DNA from: Cyanobium sp. NIES-981
Lineage (GTDB): Bacteria; Cyanobacteriota; Cyanobacteriia; PCC-6307; Cyanobiaceae
DNA: 64,000 nucleotides
Direction of reading: 5' to 3'
NCBI RefSeq assembly: GCF_900088535.1
Contig: NZ_LT578417.1
Coordinates: forward strand, 2,046,001-2,110,000
Shown piece after piece: positions 35,389 through 45,038 of this stretch. Positions within the stretch are counted from its first letter, which is position 1, and every line of letters starts with the position of its first letter. A program made the translations under genes and the position numbers. The notes beneath the pieces are model-generated. The model saw only the letters and a program-made list of their open reading frames with translations, had not been told where the DNA came from and did no database searches.

Positions 35389-36168
35389 TCAGCCGGCGGC
35401 CGTGAGGCCGGCATCGCCCACCCGCTGGGAGGCGTAGCCCGTGCCCCGCACGGTGAGGATCAGCTCGGGATTGCGCGGATCGGGCTCCAGCTTGCCGCGC
35501 AGACGGGCCACGTACACATCCACCACCCGCAGATCAGCCGCGCGGCGGGGCGGATAGCCCCAGAGCTGCTCGAGGATCTCGGCGCGGGGCACCACCCGGC
35601 CCGGCTCGCGGAACAGCAGCTCCAGCAGGCTGAACTCGGTGTAGGTGAGGGCGATGCGCTCGCCATCGCGGGTCACCTGACGCCGGTTGGTGTCCACCAC
35701 CAGATCCCCCAGCCGCAGCACACCGGTGCCGGATGGCTGCTCCCGGGGCTCGGCGGAGGCGGAGCCGCGGCCCACACGGCGCAGGATCGTGGCGATGCGC
35801 GCCTCGAGCTCCTTGGGGCTGAAGGGCTTGGGGAGGTAGTCGTCGGCGCCGAGATCGAGCCCCGACACCCGCTCGGCGATGGCATCGAGGGCCGAGAGGA
35901 AGATGATCGGCACGCACGATTCGGCCCGCAGCCGGCGGCAGACGGCGAAGCCGTCCAGCTTGGGCAGCATCACGTCCAGCACCACCAGGTCGGGCTGTTC
36001 CTGGTGGAAGAGGGTGAGGGCCTCCTCGCCATCTTCGGCGCAGATGACCCGGTAACCAGCCAGCTGCAGCCGCATGACCAGCACACGCCTGACGGCGGCT
36101 TCGTCATCCACGACAAGGAGCGTGGCCTTGGGCTCTGCGGGCGTGGTCGACATGTCCGCAGAGGGCAT
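35389..36168 (-). CDS. rpaB: OmpR-family response regulator RpaB
   Basis: A two-domain response regulator. The receiver (LLVVDDEAAVRRVLVMRLQL, phosphoacceptor Asp in LVVLDVMLPKLDG, ADDYLPKPFSPKELEAR) is followed by a winged-helix DNA-binding domain ending VRGTGYASQ. Sequence and context match RpaB, the essential cyanobacterial regulator of high-light and photosystem genes and partner of the kinase NblS. Start choice is uncertain: ATG 36168 has GAAGG about 10 bases upstream; ATG 36204 and 36153 are alternatives differing only in an unconserved leader. The neighbours mreBCD, a sugar-binding protein and lysS match picocyanobacterial gene order as I recall it. Confidence 0.93.
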   Translation of the reverse strand: MPSADMSTTPAEPKATLLVVDDEAAVRRVLVMRLQLAGYRVICAEDGEEALTLFHQEQPDLVVLDVMLPKLDGFAVCRRLRAESCVPIIFLSALDAIAERVSGLDLGADDYLPKPFSPKELEARIATILRRVGRGSASAEPREQPSGTGVLRLGDLVVDTNRRQVTRDGERIALTYTEFSLLELLFREPGRVVPRAEILEQLWGYPPRRAADLRVVDVYVARLRGKLEPDPRNPELILTVRGTGYASQRVGDAGLTAAG

Positions 36169-36340
36169 GGGCGCGGCGCCTTCGGAGTGAAGAATCGCAA
36201 CCATACCCCTGAGAGCGCCGAACGGTCATCCCCCAGTGCGATTCCGGCCTGGCGCCTCTCCCCAGACTTAAGAATTTCTCTGGAAACAGACAGCACGGCA
36301 CAGTCCTGCTAAGGCCGCGCAGGCCGACCAGGACACCCCG

Positions 36341-37660
36341 TCAGGGCCAGCGGGCGGTGGCGTAGCGGTCCCACTCCTGCCGGGCCGTGCGGAGCGCCAC
36401 GTCGCTGTCCAGCTGACCCAGCATGGCCCGCTGCAGCTGCGTGTAGAGGATCGCCTGGAGCCGCTTGATGCCCGGAATCGCCGGCACCAGCACCTGGGCG
36501 CGCTCCAGCGTGGTGGCCGAGAGCAGGCGGGCCTGCTCCACCAGCCGCTGGGGCGGATCCAGCGGACCCGGGTCCCGCAGGCTGGCCTGCAGCCGCTCCA
36601 GCGCCCCCGTGGCCGAGGGCAGCACCCGCGCCTGCTCGGCGAAGCGGTACTGGTTGGCGGCGTCGGTGAGGTAGAGGCCGAAGCTCACCGCCTCGGCGGC
36701 CATGGCGCTCTGCCTGGGCACCACCAGGTTCATCACGGCCACGTTGGCGGCACCGTCCGCGCCCGTGAGGGGGGGATAGGGGGCGGTGCGGGCGGCCACG
36801 CCGGGGGCGTTGGTCTGGAGGTTGCGCAGGAAATCGGGCCCGGTGGACACCTGGGCCAGATCGCCGGACTGGTAGAGCTCGATCGCCCGGCGGTACCCCT
36901 GGCTCACCACCTCCCGGGGCAGCAGGCCACGGCGGTAGAGATCGCTCCAGAAGGCGAAGGCGCGCCGGCCGGCCGGGGTGTCGAAGGCGGCCCGCTGGCG
37001 GTCGTCGAGCAGACGCACGCCCATCTGCACCATCGACTCCAGCAGCTCGGCCGAGTCGTCGGGCACCACGGTGGTGAACAGGGCGTAGCGCCCGGTCCGT
37101 CGCCGCACCGCCTCGGCGTAGGCCGGCACATCCCGCCAGCGGGCCGGTGGGGCGGCGTACCCCGCCTGCTGCAGCAGGCCGCGGTTGGCCATCGTGATCC
37201 GGGCCGTGAGGTACCAGGGGATGGCGAACTGATCGCCGCCCTGCCGCCCCGCCTGCCAGATGCGCGGCAGGTAGAGCTCCGCGGCGCCGGCCGGCAGCAC
37301 CGGGGTGAGGTCGAGCAGCCCCCCCTTGCTGGCCAGATTGGCCGCGAAGGGGGGATTCAGATTCACCAGATCCGGGGCGGTGCGGGCGAACACGGCAGCC
37401 AGGAGCTTGCGTTCCACCGAGGCCCAGGGCACATCGGTCCAGCGCACCCGCACCCCGGGGTTCCGCTGCTCCCACGCCTGAATCACCCCGTTGAGGTAGT
37501 CGTTGAACTTGGGGGCCAGATCGAGGGTCCACACGTTGAGTTCCCGTCGCCCGTCGCCGTTGGAACGCGAACCCCCGCAGGCCGCCAGCGCACCGCTGAG
37601 GCCGGCGGAGGCCCCGGCCAGAGCGAGCCCCTGCAGCAGCTGGCGGCGCTTCATCCCCAT
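36341..37660 (-). CDS. ABC-transporter sugar-binding lipoprotein
   Basis: A 439-residue extracytoplasmic solute-binding protein of the family-1 (maltose/sn-glycerol-3-phosphate type). The N-terminus MGMKRRQLLQGLALAGASAG has twin-arginine-free basic residues, then a lipobox LAAC with Cys at about 28. Binding-fold blocks include ELNVWTLDLAPKFNDYL, APDLVNLNPPFAANLA and WYLTARITMANRGLLQQAGY. ATG 37660 has GGAGG 9 bases upstream. It overlaps the mreD stop by 10 bp, so it is translated from the mre transcript. No permease or ATPase genes for it are nearby, so the ligand and partner transporter are unknown. Confidence 0.9.
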   Translation of the reverse strand: MGMKRRQLLQGLALAGASAGLSGALAACGGSRSNGDGRRELNVWTLDLAPKFNDYLNGVIQAWEQRNPGVRVRWTDVPWASVERKLLAAVFARTAPDLVNLNPPFAANLASKGGLLDLTPVLPAGAAELYLPRIWQAGRQGGDQFAIPWYLTARITMANRGLLQQAGYAAPPARWRDVPAYAEAVRRRTGRYALFTTVVPDDSAELLESMVQMGVRLLDDRQRAAFDTPAGRRAFAFWSDLYRRGLLPREVVSQGYRRAIELYQSGDLAQVSTGPDFLRNLQTNAPGVAARTAPYPPLTGADGAANVAVMNLVVPRQSAMAAEAVSFGLYLTDAANQYRFAEQARVLPSATGALERLQASLRDPGPLDPPQRLVEQARLLSATTLERAQVLVPAIPGIKRLQAILYTQLQRAMLGQLDSDVALRTARQEWDRYATARWP

Positions 37661-38178
37661 CGGCCCATTCCTCCCAGATCGGTGCGCAGACCCGGAGCCT
37701 GCTGGCGCCACAGCAGCAGCTGCAGCGAACACAGCATCGGTGCCAGCAGGGCGGTGATCAGGGTCTGGGCGGCCAGGGTGTGCAGGGAGGCCACACCGTC
37801 CAGCCCCAGCCAGCGCTGCTGCAGCACCACCGTGCCGCCCTGCAGGGCGGCACCGAGCAGGGCCAGCAGACCGAGGTTGAAGCTGCGTTCGATCGGGGGA
37901 GCCTTCCTCCCCAGCCGCCCCCACCACCATCCGAGCACCACCAGCGCGGGGATCTGGGTGACGGGGCCGGCATGCACCGCATCGAGGGCCAACCCCAGGG
38001 CCAGGCCGGCCAGAGCCCCGGACGATGGGCCGTCCACCAGGGCCCAGGGCAACAGCCACAGCACCGCCCAGCTCGGCGCCACGCCGGCCAGCTTGAGCAG
38101 GCTGGGCGAGGCCAGGGTGAGCAGCGGCACCAGAAGAGCCGTGGCCACACACCAGCGCTGGCGGGACAGCACGCTCAT
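37651..38178 (-). CDS. mreD: Rod shape-determining protein MreD
   Basis: A 175-residue hydrophobic protein with about five predicted membrane helices (ALLVPLLTLASPSLL, WAVLWLLPWALVDGP, LGLLALLGAALQGGTV, LAAQTLITALLAPMLCSLQL). It fits MreD by size, topology and position directly after mreC. MreD links MreC/MreB to the peptidoglycan elongation machinery. Its ATG overlaps the mreC stop by 4 bp, and its 3' end overlaps the sugar-binding protein gene. Sequence conservation of MreD is weak in general, so the assignment leans on context. Confidence 0.85.
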   Translation of the reverse strand: MSVLSRQRWCVATALLVPLLTLASPSLLKLAGVAPSWAVLWLLPWALVDGPSSGALAGLALGLALDAVHAGPVTQIPALVVLGWWWGRLGRKAPPIERSFNLGLLALLGAALQGGTVVLQQRWLGLDGVASLHTLAAQTLITALLAPMLCSLQLLLWRQQAPGLRTDLGGMGRWG

Positions 38179-38915
38179 CGCACCCTCACCTGCACCCAGT
38201 CCACGGCATCCACAGGGGCACTGAGCTGCACCACCGCCTCCGGGGCGGGTACGGCATCGTCATCGACGCTCTGCACCACGCCCACGGTGAGGTTGGGGGG
38301 CACCAGGGTGCTGGCCGGGGAGGTCACCACCACATCGCCCGGCCGCAGGTTGAGGTCCTTCTGAATGAAGCGGAGCAGGGGTCGGGCGGTGCCCGTGCCC
38401 ACCAGCAACCCGTGCCGCTGGGAGCGGCCCACCCACACGCCGACCCGGCTGGACGGATCCGTGAGCAGGGTCACCGTGGCCGTGGTGGGAGTGACCGTGG
38501 CCACCCGGCCGATCAGGCCGCCGGGAGCCACCACGGCATCCCCGGGCGCCACACCCTGGAGGGAACCGCGGCCGATCAGCAGCTGCTGCCACCAGCCGGC
38601 CGCCTCGCGGGAGATCACCGGAGCACTCAGCTGCTGTCCCGAGCTGCGCTGGAGTTCCAGCATCTCGCGCAGCCGTCGGTTGTCCGCCTCGAGCACCGAC
38701 AGCCGGGTCTGCTGATCCAGCTGCTGGGCGGCCTTGAGCCACTCGCTCTGGGCGGAACCGGGCCAGAAGGGTCGGCTGAGCAGGGCGTAGAGATCATTGA
38801 GCACCGCCCCCTTGCTCAGCCGCACCCCGGCCAGGGCCAGCAGCACCAGCAGCCAGGGCCATGACACCCTGATCAGGCGCAACGACGGCAGCCTGAGCCT
38901 GCGGCCCGCCTGCAT
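38175..38915 (-). CDS. mreC: Rod shape-determining protein MreC
   Basis: A 246-residue bitopic protein. A short basic N-terminus (RRLRLPSLRLIRVSW) leads to one membrane helix (PWLLVLLALAGVRLS). A coiled-coil segment around residues 55-85 (AAQQLDQQTRLSVLEADNRR) and an all-beta MreC domain (GVAPGDAVVAPGGLIGRVAT, DLNLRPGDVVVTSP) follow. It organises cell-wall elongation with MreB and MreD. It begins 5 bp after mreB and overlaps mreD by 4 bp. Confidence 0.93.
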   Translation of the reverse strand: MQAGRRLRLPSLRLIRVSWPWLLVLLALAGVRLSKGAVLNDLYALLSRPFWPGSAQSEWLKAAQQLDQQTRLSVLEADNRRLREMLELQRSSGQQLSAPVISREAAGWWQQLLIGRGSLQGVAPGDAVVAPGGLIGRVATVTPTTATVTLLTDPSSRVGVWVGRSQRHGLLVGTGTARPLLRFIQKDLNLRPGDVVVTSPASTLVPPNLTVGVVQSVDDDAVPAPEAVVQLSAPVDAVDWVQVRVR

Positions 38916-38920
38916 CGGAA

Positions 38921-39973
38921 TCAGGCCGCCTGGCGCACGAAGTCAGGGGTGTCGAGCACGCGCTCGAGCCGCTTGTAGTCCTCGAGGACCATGCCGCAGC
39001 CCATCACGACGCAGAGGAGGGGGTCCTCCGCCGTGTGGGTGAGGATGCCGGTCTCGTGGCTGATCAGATCACTGATGCCGCGCACCATGGCGCCGCCGCC
39101 GGCCAGCATGATGCCCCGATCCACGATGTCGGCGGCCAGCTCGGGCGGGGTGCGCTCCAGGGTGCGCTTCACGGCCTCCACGATCACGTTGAGCGGCTCG
39201 GCCATGGCCTCGCGGATGTCGCCGGCGCGCACGTTGATCGTGCGGGGCAGACCGGACAGCAGGTGCAGACCCCTCACGTCCATGGAGGTCTCGTCGTGCT
39301 CGTCGTCGGGGAAGGCGGAGCCGATCCGGATCTTGATGTCCTCGGCCGTGCGCTCACCCACCACCAGGTTGTGCACCTTCTTGAGGTACACACTGATGGA
39401 ATCGCTCAGCTCATCGCCCGCCACCCGCACCGATTCGCTCAGCACCGTGCCGCCCAGGCTGAGCACCGCCACCTCGGTGGTGCCGCCGCCGATGTCCACG
39501 ATCATGGTGCCCACCGGCTCGGTGACGGGAAGGCCGGCGCCGATCGCCGCCGCCACGGGCTCATCGATCAGGTGCACCTCCCGGGCGCCGGCCAGGCCGG
39601 CCTCGCGCACGGCGCGGCGCTCCACACCGGTGACGCCGCTGGGGATGCCGATCACCAGCCGCGGGGCCACGATGCCGCGGCCCTCATTCCCCTTCTGGAT
39701 GAAGGTCTTGATCATCTGCTCGGCGGCGTCGAAATCGGCGATCACGCCGTCGCGGAGCGGACGCACGGCCCGGATGTTGCCGGGGGTGCGGCCGAGCATC
39801 ATCTTGGCCTCATCACCCACCGCCAGGGGCACCCCGCGCTCCAGGTCCAGGGCCACCACCGAGGGTTCCTGCAGCACGATGCCCTTGCCGGACACGTACA
39901 TCAGGGTGTTGGCGGTTCCCAGGTCGATGCCGATGTCGCGGGAGAACTGGAAACGTCGAAAGAACACGGACAT
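38921..39973 (-). CDS. mreB: Rod shape-determining protein MreB
   Basis: A 350-residue bacterial actin that guides lateral peptidoglycan synthesis. The phosphate-1 loop is IGIDLGTANTLMYVSGKG, phosphate-2 MIVDIGGGTTEVAVLSLGG and the adenosine region IMLAGGGAMVRGISDLI. RRFQFSRDIGIDLG at the N-terminus is typical. ATG 39973 was selected because the long upstream ORF extension is not MreB-like. It is the first gene of a mreB-mreC-mreD-binding protein operon and is divergent from ssb, 132 bp apart. Confidence 0.97.
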   Translation of the reverse strand: MSVFFRRFQFSRDIGIDLGTANTLMYVSGKGIVLQEPSVVALDLERGVPLAVGDEAKMMLGRTPGNIRAVRPLRDGVIADFDAAEQMIKTFIQKGNEGRGIVAPRLVIGIPSGVTGVERRAVREAGLAGAREVHLIDEPVAAAIGAGLPVTEPVGTMIVDIGGGTTEVAVLSLGGTVLSESVRVAGDELSDSISVYLKKVHNLVVGERTAEDIKIRIGSAFPDDEHDETSMDVRGLHLLSGLPRTINVRAGDIREAMAEPLNVIVEAVKRTLERTPPELAADIVDRGIMLAGGGAMVRGISDLISHETGILTHTAEDPLLCVVMGCGMVLEDYKRLERVLDTPDFVRQAA

Positions 39974-40105
39974 CCCGCCAGGCAGCCCCGAATCATAGGG
40001 GGGGCCACCGAACCCAACCCGGGTGGGTCGGCTGGTGGAACTGAACCGGTGAGGCCCCCGACCGGGGTGCCGCATCATTGATCCAACTGACCAAGGAGAC
40101 CCGCC

Positions 40106-40510
40106 ATGGGCGTCAATTCCATCACCCTCGTCGGCCGGGCCGGCCGCGACCCCGAGGTGCGCTACTTCGAATCCGGCAGCATGGTGGCCAACCTCACCCT
40201 GGCGGTGAACCGCCGCAGCCGCGACGACGAGCCCGACTGGTTCAACCTCGAGATCTGGGGCAAGCAGGCCCAGGTGGCGGCTGACTACGTGAAGAAGGGC
40301 TCGCTGCTCGGCATCATCGGCAGCTTCAAGCTCGACCGCTGGACCGATCGCAGCAGCGGCGAGGAGCGCACCAAACCGGTGATCCGGGTGGACCGGCTGG
40401 AGCTGCTGGGCTCGCGCCGCGACGCCGAAGCCTCCATGGGCGGGGGCGGCGGCTACGGCGGCGGCGGGTTCGGCGGCGGCGAGCCGAGCGAGGAGGAAGT
40501 GCCCTTCTGA
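40106..40510 (+). CDS. ssb: Single-stranded DNA-binding protein
   Basis: A 134-residue SSB with an OB-fold domain (NSITLVGRAGRDPEVRYFES, WFNLEIWGKQAQVAADYVKK, RSSGEERTKPVIRVDRLELL), a short Gly-rich linker and the acidic C-terminal tip EEEVPF that recruits replication and repair proteins. A clear AAGGAG ribosome-binding site lies 8 bases before ATG 40106. The tip ends in PF, as in canonical SSBs. Confidence 0.95.
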   Translation: MGVNSITLVGRAGRDPEVRYFESGSMVANLTLAVNRRSRDDEPDWFNLEIWGKQAQVAADYVKKGSLLGIIGSFKLDRWTDRSSGEERTKPVIRVDRLELLGSRRDAEASMGGGGGYGGGGFGGGEPSEEEVPF

Positions 40511-40707
40511 GCGCCCGCCATGGGGGTGCACGGCTGGAGTCGCCGGCCCCGCTGGCGCGAGGGCCGTGCCGGCCCAGCCGCGCCCCCAGGCGATCCAGAG
40601 AAGCGCAGGCTTCCGCTGGCCCATCCAGCGGGCCGCGGGGTGCCTGGCGATGCCCGCCGTCGCGCCAGCGGGGCGGGCACAGCCAGGCGCCCCGCCGGCA
40701 CAGCTAC
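40511..40707. repeat. Structured intergenic region with nested inverted repeats between ssb and ahcY
   Basis: This 197-bp gap between convergent genes carries at least three inverted repeats. CCCCGCTGGCGCGA (40547-40560) pairs perfectly with TCGCGCCAGCGGGG (40660-40673). CCGCTGG (40613-40619) pairs with CCAGCGG (40625-40631) around a 5-base loop. GCGGGGTGCCTGGC (40635-40648) pairs with GCCAGGCGCCCCGC (40682-40695) with one mismatch. The first and third overlap and cannot form together, so alternative folds exist. An ORF of 64 codons on the plus strand is low-complexity Arg/Pro/Ala and is not believed. There is no T-tract. Confidence 0.65.
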
Positions 40708-42135
<1,428 letters not shown>

Positions 42136-42162
42136 GGGACTTCGGCTCCAGATAACTGCTCG

Positions 42163-42176
42163 CTCCCGGCTGGGAG
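42163..42176. repeat. Short stem-loop in the ahcY leader
   Basis: CTCCC and GGGAG at 42163-42176 flank a GGCT loop, about 30-40 bp upstream of the ahcY start on the minus strand. It is the only obvious structure in the 122-bp ahcY-tsaE divergent spacer. It may influence ahcY mRNA translation, but no known riboswitch pattern is present. Confidence 0.35.
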
Positions 42177-42257
42177 GGCGTTGGGGGAAAATTCTGCGGA
42201 GACGCCGAGGCTTCGGGCTCGCTTGAGCGGCAATCTACAGACAGGTTCAAGATCCGC

Positions 42258-42737
42258 GTGAGCCCTGCCATCCCGCCCTGCCGGTGCGAATCCCTGGCCG
42301 ATGCCGCCGCCACGCAGGCACTGGGCGCCCGGCTGGCCGCCCTGGTCGGCCCCGGCCCGGCGATCCTGCTGCTGCTGGGTGAGCTGGGCGCGGGCAAGAC
42401 CTGCCTGGTGCAGGGCCTCGCCGCGGCCCTGGGCATCGACGAGCCGATCACCAGCCCCACCTTCGCCCTGGCCCAGCACTACAGCGCCCCGGTGGGCCCC
42501 GGTGGCGGCGGCTCCCTGGTGCACCTCGACCTCTACCGCCTGGAGCAGCCTGCCGCCGCCGACGAGCTGTTCGCCCAGGAAGAGGAAACGGCGCGGGAGC
42601 TGGGGGCGGTGCTGGCGGTGGAGTGGCCGCAGCGGCTCAGCGTCCTGCCTGCGGAGGCCTGGCGGGTGGAGCTGGAGCTGCCCCAGGGGGGCGATCCGGA
42701 GGCGGGCCGGCTGGCCCGGGTGTGGGCGCCGCACTGA
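42258..42737 (+). CDS. tsaE: tRNA threonylcarbamoyladenosine biosynthesis ATPase TsaE
   Basis: A 159-residue P-loop ATPase assisting the TsaBD complex in making the t6A37 modification of ANN-reading tRNAs. Walker A is LLLGELGAGKTCLVQGLAAA, the switch region is ITSPTFALAQHY and the Walker B-like stretch LVHLDLYRLEQP. GTG start at 42258. The last 101 bp overlap the convergent sugar-kinase gene on the opposite strand. Confidence 0.93.
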   Translation: MSPAIPPCRCESLADAAATQALGARLAALVGPGPAILLLLGELGAGKTCLVQGLAAALGIDEPITSPTFALAQHYSAPVGPGGGGSLVHLDLYRLEQPAAADELFAQEEETARELGAVLAVEWPQRLSVLPAEAWRVELELPQGGDPEAGRLARVWAPH

Positions 42738-43758
42738 CGGCGCCGGCCAGGAAAGCGGCCACGGCTGCGGCGGTGGGCTGGGGATCGATGGCCCCGGGCG
42801 CCTGGCACACCAGGGCCCCGCAGGCGCTGGCGAAGCGCATCAGCTCCACCACCCCGTCCAGGTGCTCGCCCCGCAGCAGCTCCGGCCTGGCGCAGAGCCC
42901 GTGCAGCACGCCGGCCGTGAAGGCATCCCCCGCCCCGGTGGTGTCGGCCACGGTCACCGGAAAGGCGTACAGCTCCCCTGCACTGGCCCCGAAGCTCCAG
43001 CGCAGGGGGCTGGCGCCATCGGTGACCACCACGGCGGGGTGCCGGGGCAGCGCCTGCCGCACCGCCTCGGGGGAGGCGCTGCCGAACAGCCAGCGGGCCT
43101 CCTCGGCAGCGCACTTCACCAGGGCGGCCTGGCCGAGCAGGTCCAGGATCTGCTTCTGCTGGGCCTCGTTGGGCGGGGCGTCGGGAGCGGCCGCCCCATC
43201 CCAGAACGTGGGTCGCCAGTTCACATCCACGGCGATGGCCACCCCGGCGGCGGCGGCCAGGCTCACGGCCCGCCGCAGGGCCTCCGCCGCCGCGGGCCGG
43301 GCCAGGGGGATCGTGCCCACCAGCAGCCAGGAGGCCGGGCCCAGCAGCCCGCCGGCGCCCGTGAGGGCCCCGGCCAGGGGAGCGGCCTCGAGAGCCTCAT
43401 CCGCGAATCCTTCGCCGCGATCCCCCGCGAAACCGCCGAACCGGCGCTCCCCCTGCCGGTCGCGGTGCACCAGCACCACCCGGGAGGGTCGCCGCCGGTC
43501 CCACTGCAGAGCGGCGGTGTTCACCCCCCGGCGCTCGAACAGCCCGGCGAAGGCCCGGCCGATCGGATCGGTGCCGAGCCGCCCCACAAACGCCGCCGTC
43601 GTGCCCAGCCGGGCCAGGGCGCAGGCCGCGTTGGCGGGTGCTCCGCCGAGGCGGTCGTCGATCTGATCGGGGGAGGCCGTGGCGGGATCGCCGCCGGGGG
43701 GGCCGAGGCGATCCACCAGGGCCTCCCCGAGGCAGAGCACCCGGGGGGACGCGACCAT
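42637..43758 (-). CDS. PfkB-family carbohydrate kinase (fructokinase-like)
   Basis: A 373-residue ribokinase-family sugar kinase. It begins VLCLGEALVDRLGPPGG; the early GGAPANAACALARLGT sugar-binding motif is present and the catalytic signature DTTGAGDAFTAGVLHGLC carries the base aspartate. Fructose is the likely substrate by similarity to cyanobacterial fructokinases, but this is not certain. Normal family members end near FLAGAV; here about 33 extra Pro/Ala-rich residues follow that are encoded on the strand opposite tsaE. ATG 43758 is preferred over ATG 43779. It lies 35 bp downstream of mutY. Confidence 0.9.
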   Translation of the reverse strand: MVASPRVLCLGEALVDRLGPPGGDPATASPDQIDDRLGGAPANAACALARLGTTAAFVGRLGTDPIGRAFAGLFERRGVNTAALQWDRRRPSRVVLVHRDRQGERRFGGFAGDRGEGFADEALEAAPLAGALTGAGGLLGPASWLLVGTIPLARPAAAEALRRAVSLAAAAGVAIAVDVNWRPTFWDGAAAPDAPPNEAQQKQILDLLGQAALVKCAAEEARWLFGSASPEAVRQALPRHPAVVVTDGASPLRWSFGASAGELYAFPVTVADTTGAGDAFTAGVLHGLCARPELLRGEHLDGVVELMRFASACGALVCQAPGAIDPQPTAAAVAAFLAGAVSAAPTPGPAGPPPDRPPGAAPAPPARPPQAGR

Positions 43759-43793
43759 GAGGCTGCCGTTCGTCTGCACCCAGGCTGGCCGGA

Positions 43794-45038
43794 TCAGGCC
43801 GCGGCGTCAGCGCCGAGATGCTCGAGCAGGGCCGCGATGATGCGGGCATTGGCGGCCGGGAAGGGGAACTCGGCCAGCTGAGCGGGCCGCACCCAGCGCA
43901 CCTGCTGGCTGGCCAGGGGCTGGGGTTCACCACCGACCCAGCGGCAGAGGTGCACCACGAAGCGCAGCCGTTTGTGGCTGTAGGCGTGCTCCAGGCTGAT
44001 CAGTTCCTGGCCCACCTCGGCCTCGATCGCCAGCTCCTCGCGCAGCTCCCGGGCGATGGTGGCCGCGATGGGCTCCCCAGGCTCCTGCTTGCCGCCCGGA
44101 AATTCCCACAGCCCCCCCAGCAGGCCCTCGGGAAGGCGCTGATCGATCAGCACCTCGCCGGCGCCGTTGAGCACCACCCCCACGCCGATCACCTGGAAGG
44201 GCAGCGGCCTGGGAGCGTCCTTCACGGGGAAGCGGGCGGGGTCGCCGGCAGCGTAGGCAGCGCACTCCCCCTGCCAGGGGCAGGCACCGCAGCGGGGCTG
44301 CCGGGGCGTGCACACGGTGGCCCCCAGATCCATCAGGGCCTGGTTGAACTGGCGGGGCCGCACCGGGTCGAGCAGCTGCTCGCTCAGCCGCCAGAACGCC
44401 GCCAGCTGCCGCGCCGGCGGCACGGGCCAGGCGGTGAGGCGCGCCAGCACCCGCTTCACGTTGCCGTCGAGGATGGGGTGGGGCAGGTCGAAGGCCGAGG
44501 AGAGGATGCTGCCGGCGGTGCTGCGGCCCACCCCGGGCAGGGCCTGCCAACCCGCCAGGTCGCGGGGCCAGGGATCGGCCGTGCCCTGCCCGTCGCCGCG
44601 GGCGGCCGCACGCCACAGCTGGCGGGCGCCCTGCTGCAGACGGCGGGGCCGGGCGTAGTAGCCGAGGCCCTGCCAGAGCAGCAGCACCTGCTGCTCGCCG
44701 GCGGACGCCAGGCCGGCGAGGTCGGGGAGGGCGGCCATCCAGCGCCGCCAGTAGGGCAGCACCACCTGCAGCTGGGTCTGCTGCAGCATCACCTCCGCCA
44801 CCCAGATGCCATAGGGGTCGAGCACCTCTCCCGGGCCCGGCTGCCCCCCGGCGGTGGGCTGTTTCCAGGGGATGGCGTGACGCCCCTCCAGCGTCCACCA
44901 GGCCAGCAGCGCCTCGCGCAACGCCGGCCCGGTGTGGGCGAGCCACGCCTCGACGGCAGTCGGCGGCACGGAGGGAGGCTCGGAGGGAAGCTCGGAGGGA
45001 GGCTCGGACACAGGCGCTCGCAGAGGCCGCGTGCTCAC
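43794..45038 (-). CDS. mutY: A/G-specific adenine glycosylase MutY with C-terminal NUDIX domain
   Basis: A 414-residue DNA repair enzyme removing adenine mispaired with 8-oxoguanine. Seen are the catalytic-glutamate region WVAEVMLQQTQLQVVLPYW, the helix-hairpin-helix LPGVGRSTAGSILSSAFDLP with catalytic Asp in ILDGNVKRVLARL, and the 4Fe-4S motif CTPRQPRCGACPWQGEC. The C-terminal NUDIX-like domain, with LWEFPGGKQEPGE and ARELREELAIEAE, recognises 8-oxoG. The N-terminal 25 residues are a SEPP/SELP repeat encoded by a 12-bp tandem repeat. The start overlaps the glycosyltransferase stop (ATGA). Confidence 0.95.
   Translation of the reverse strand: MSTRPLRAPVSEPPSELPSEPPSVPPTAVEAWLAHTGPALREALLAWWTLEGRHAIPWKQPTAGGQPGPGEVLDPYGIWVAEVMLQQTQLQVVLPYWRRWMAALPDLAGLASAGEQQVLLLWQGLGYYARPRRLQQGARQLWRAAARGDGQGTADPWPRDLAGWQALPGVGRSTAGSILSSAFDLPHPILDGNVKRVLARLTAWPVPPARQLAAFWRLSEQLLDPVRPRQFNQALMDLGATVCTPRQPRCGACPWQGECAAYAAGDPARFPVKDAPRPLPFQVIGVGVVLNGAGEVLIDQRLPEGLLGGLWEFPGGKQEPGEPIAATIARELREELAIEAEVGQELISLEHAYSHKRLRFVVHLCRWVGGEPQPLASQQVRWVRPAQLAEFPFPAANARIIAALLEHLGADAAA
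44971..45006 (-). repeat. Three 12-bp in-frame tandem repeats in the mutY N-terminus
   Basis: Three copies of GAGGGAGGCTCG (the middle one with a single G-to-A change) occupy 44971-44982, 44983-44994 and 44995-45006. On the minus strand they encode four-residue units SEPP, SELP, SEPP near the start of MutY. Repeat number could vary without breaking the frame. Confidence 0.85.

Noticed and set aside
42136-42257. Possible SAH riboswitch upstream of ahcY
   Set aside because: Only a short hairpin is visible; the conserved SAH aptamer blocks could not be found.
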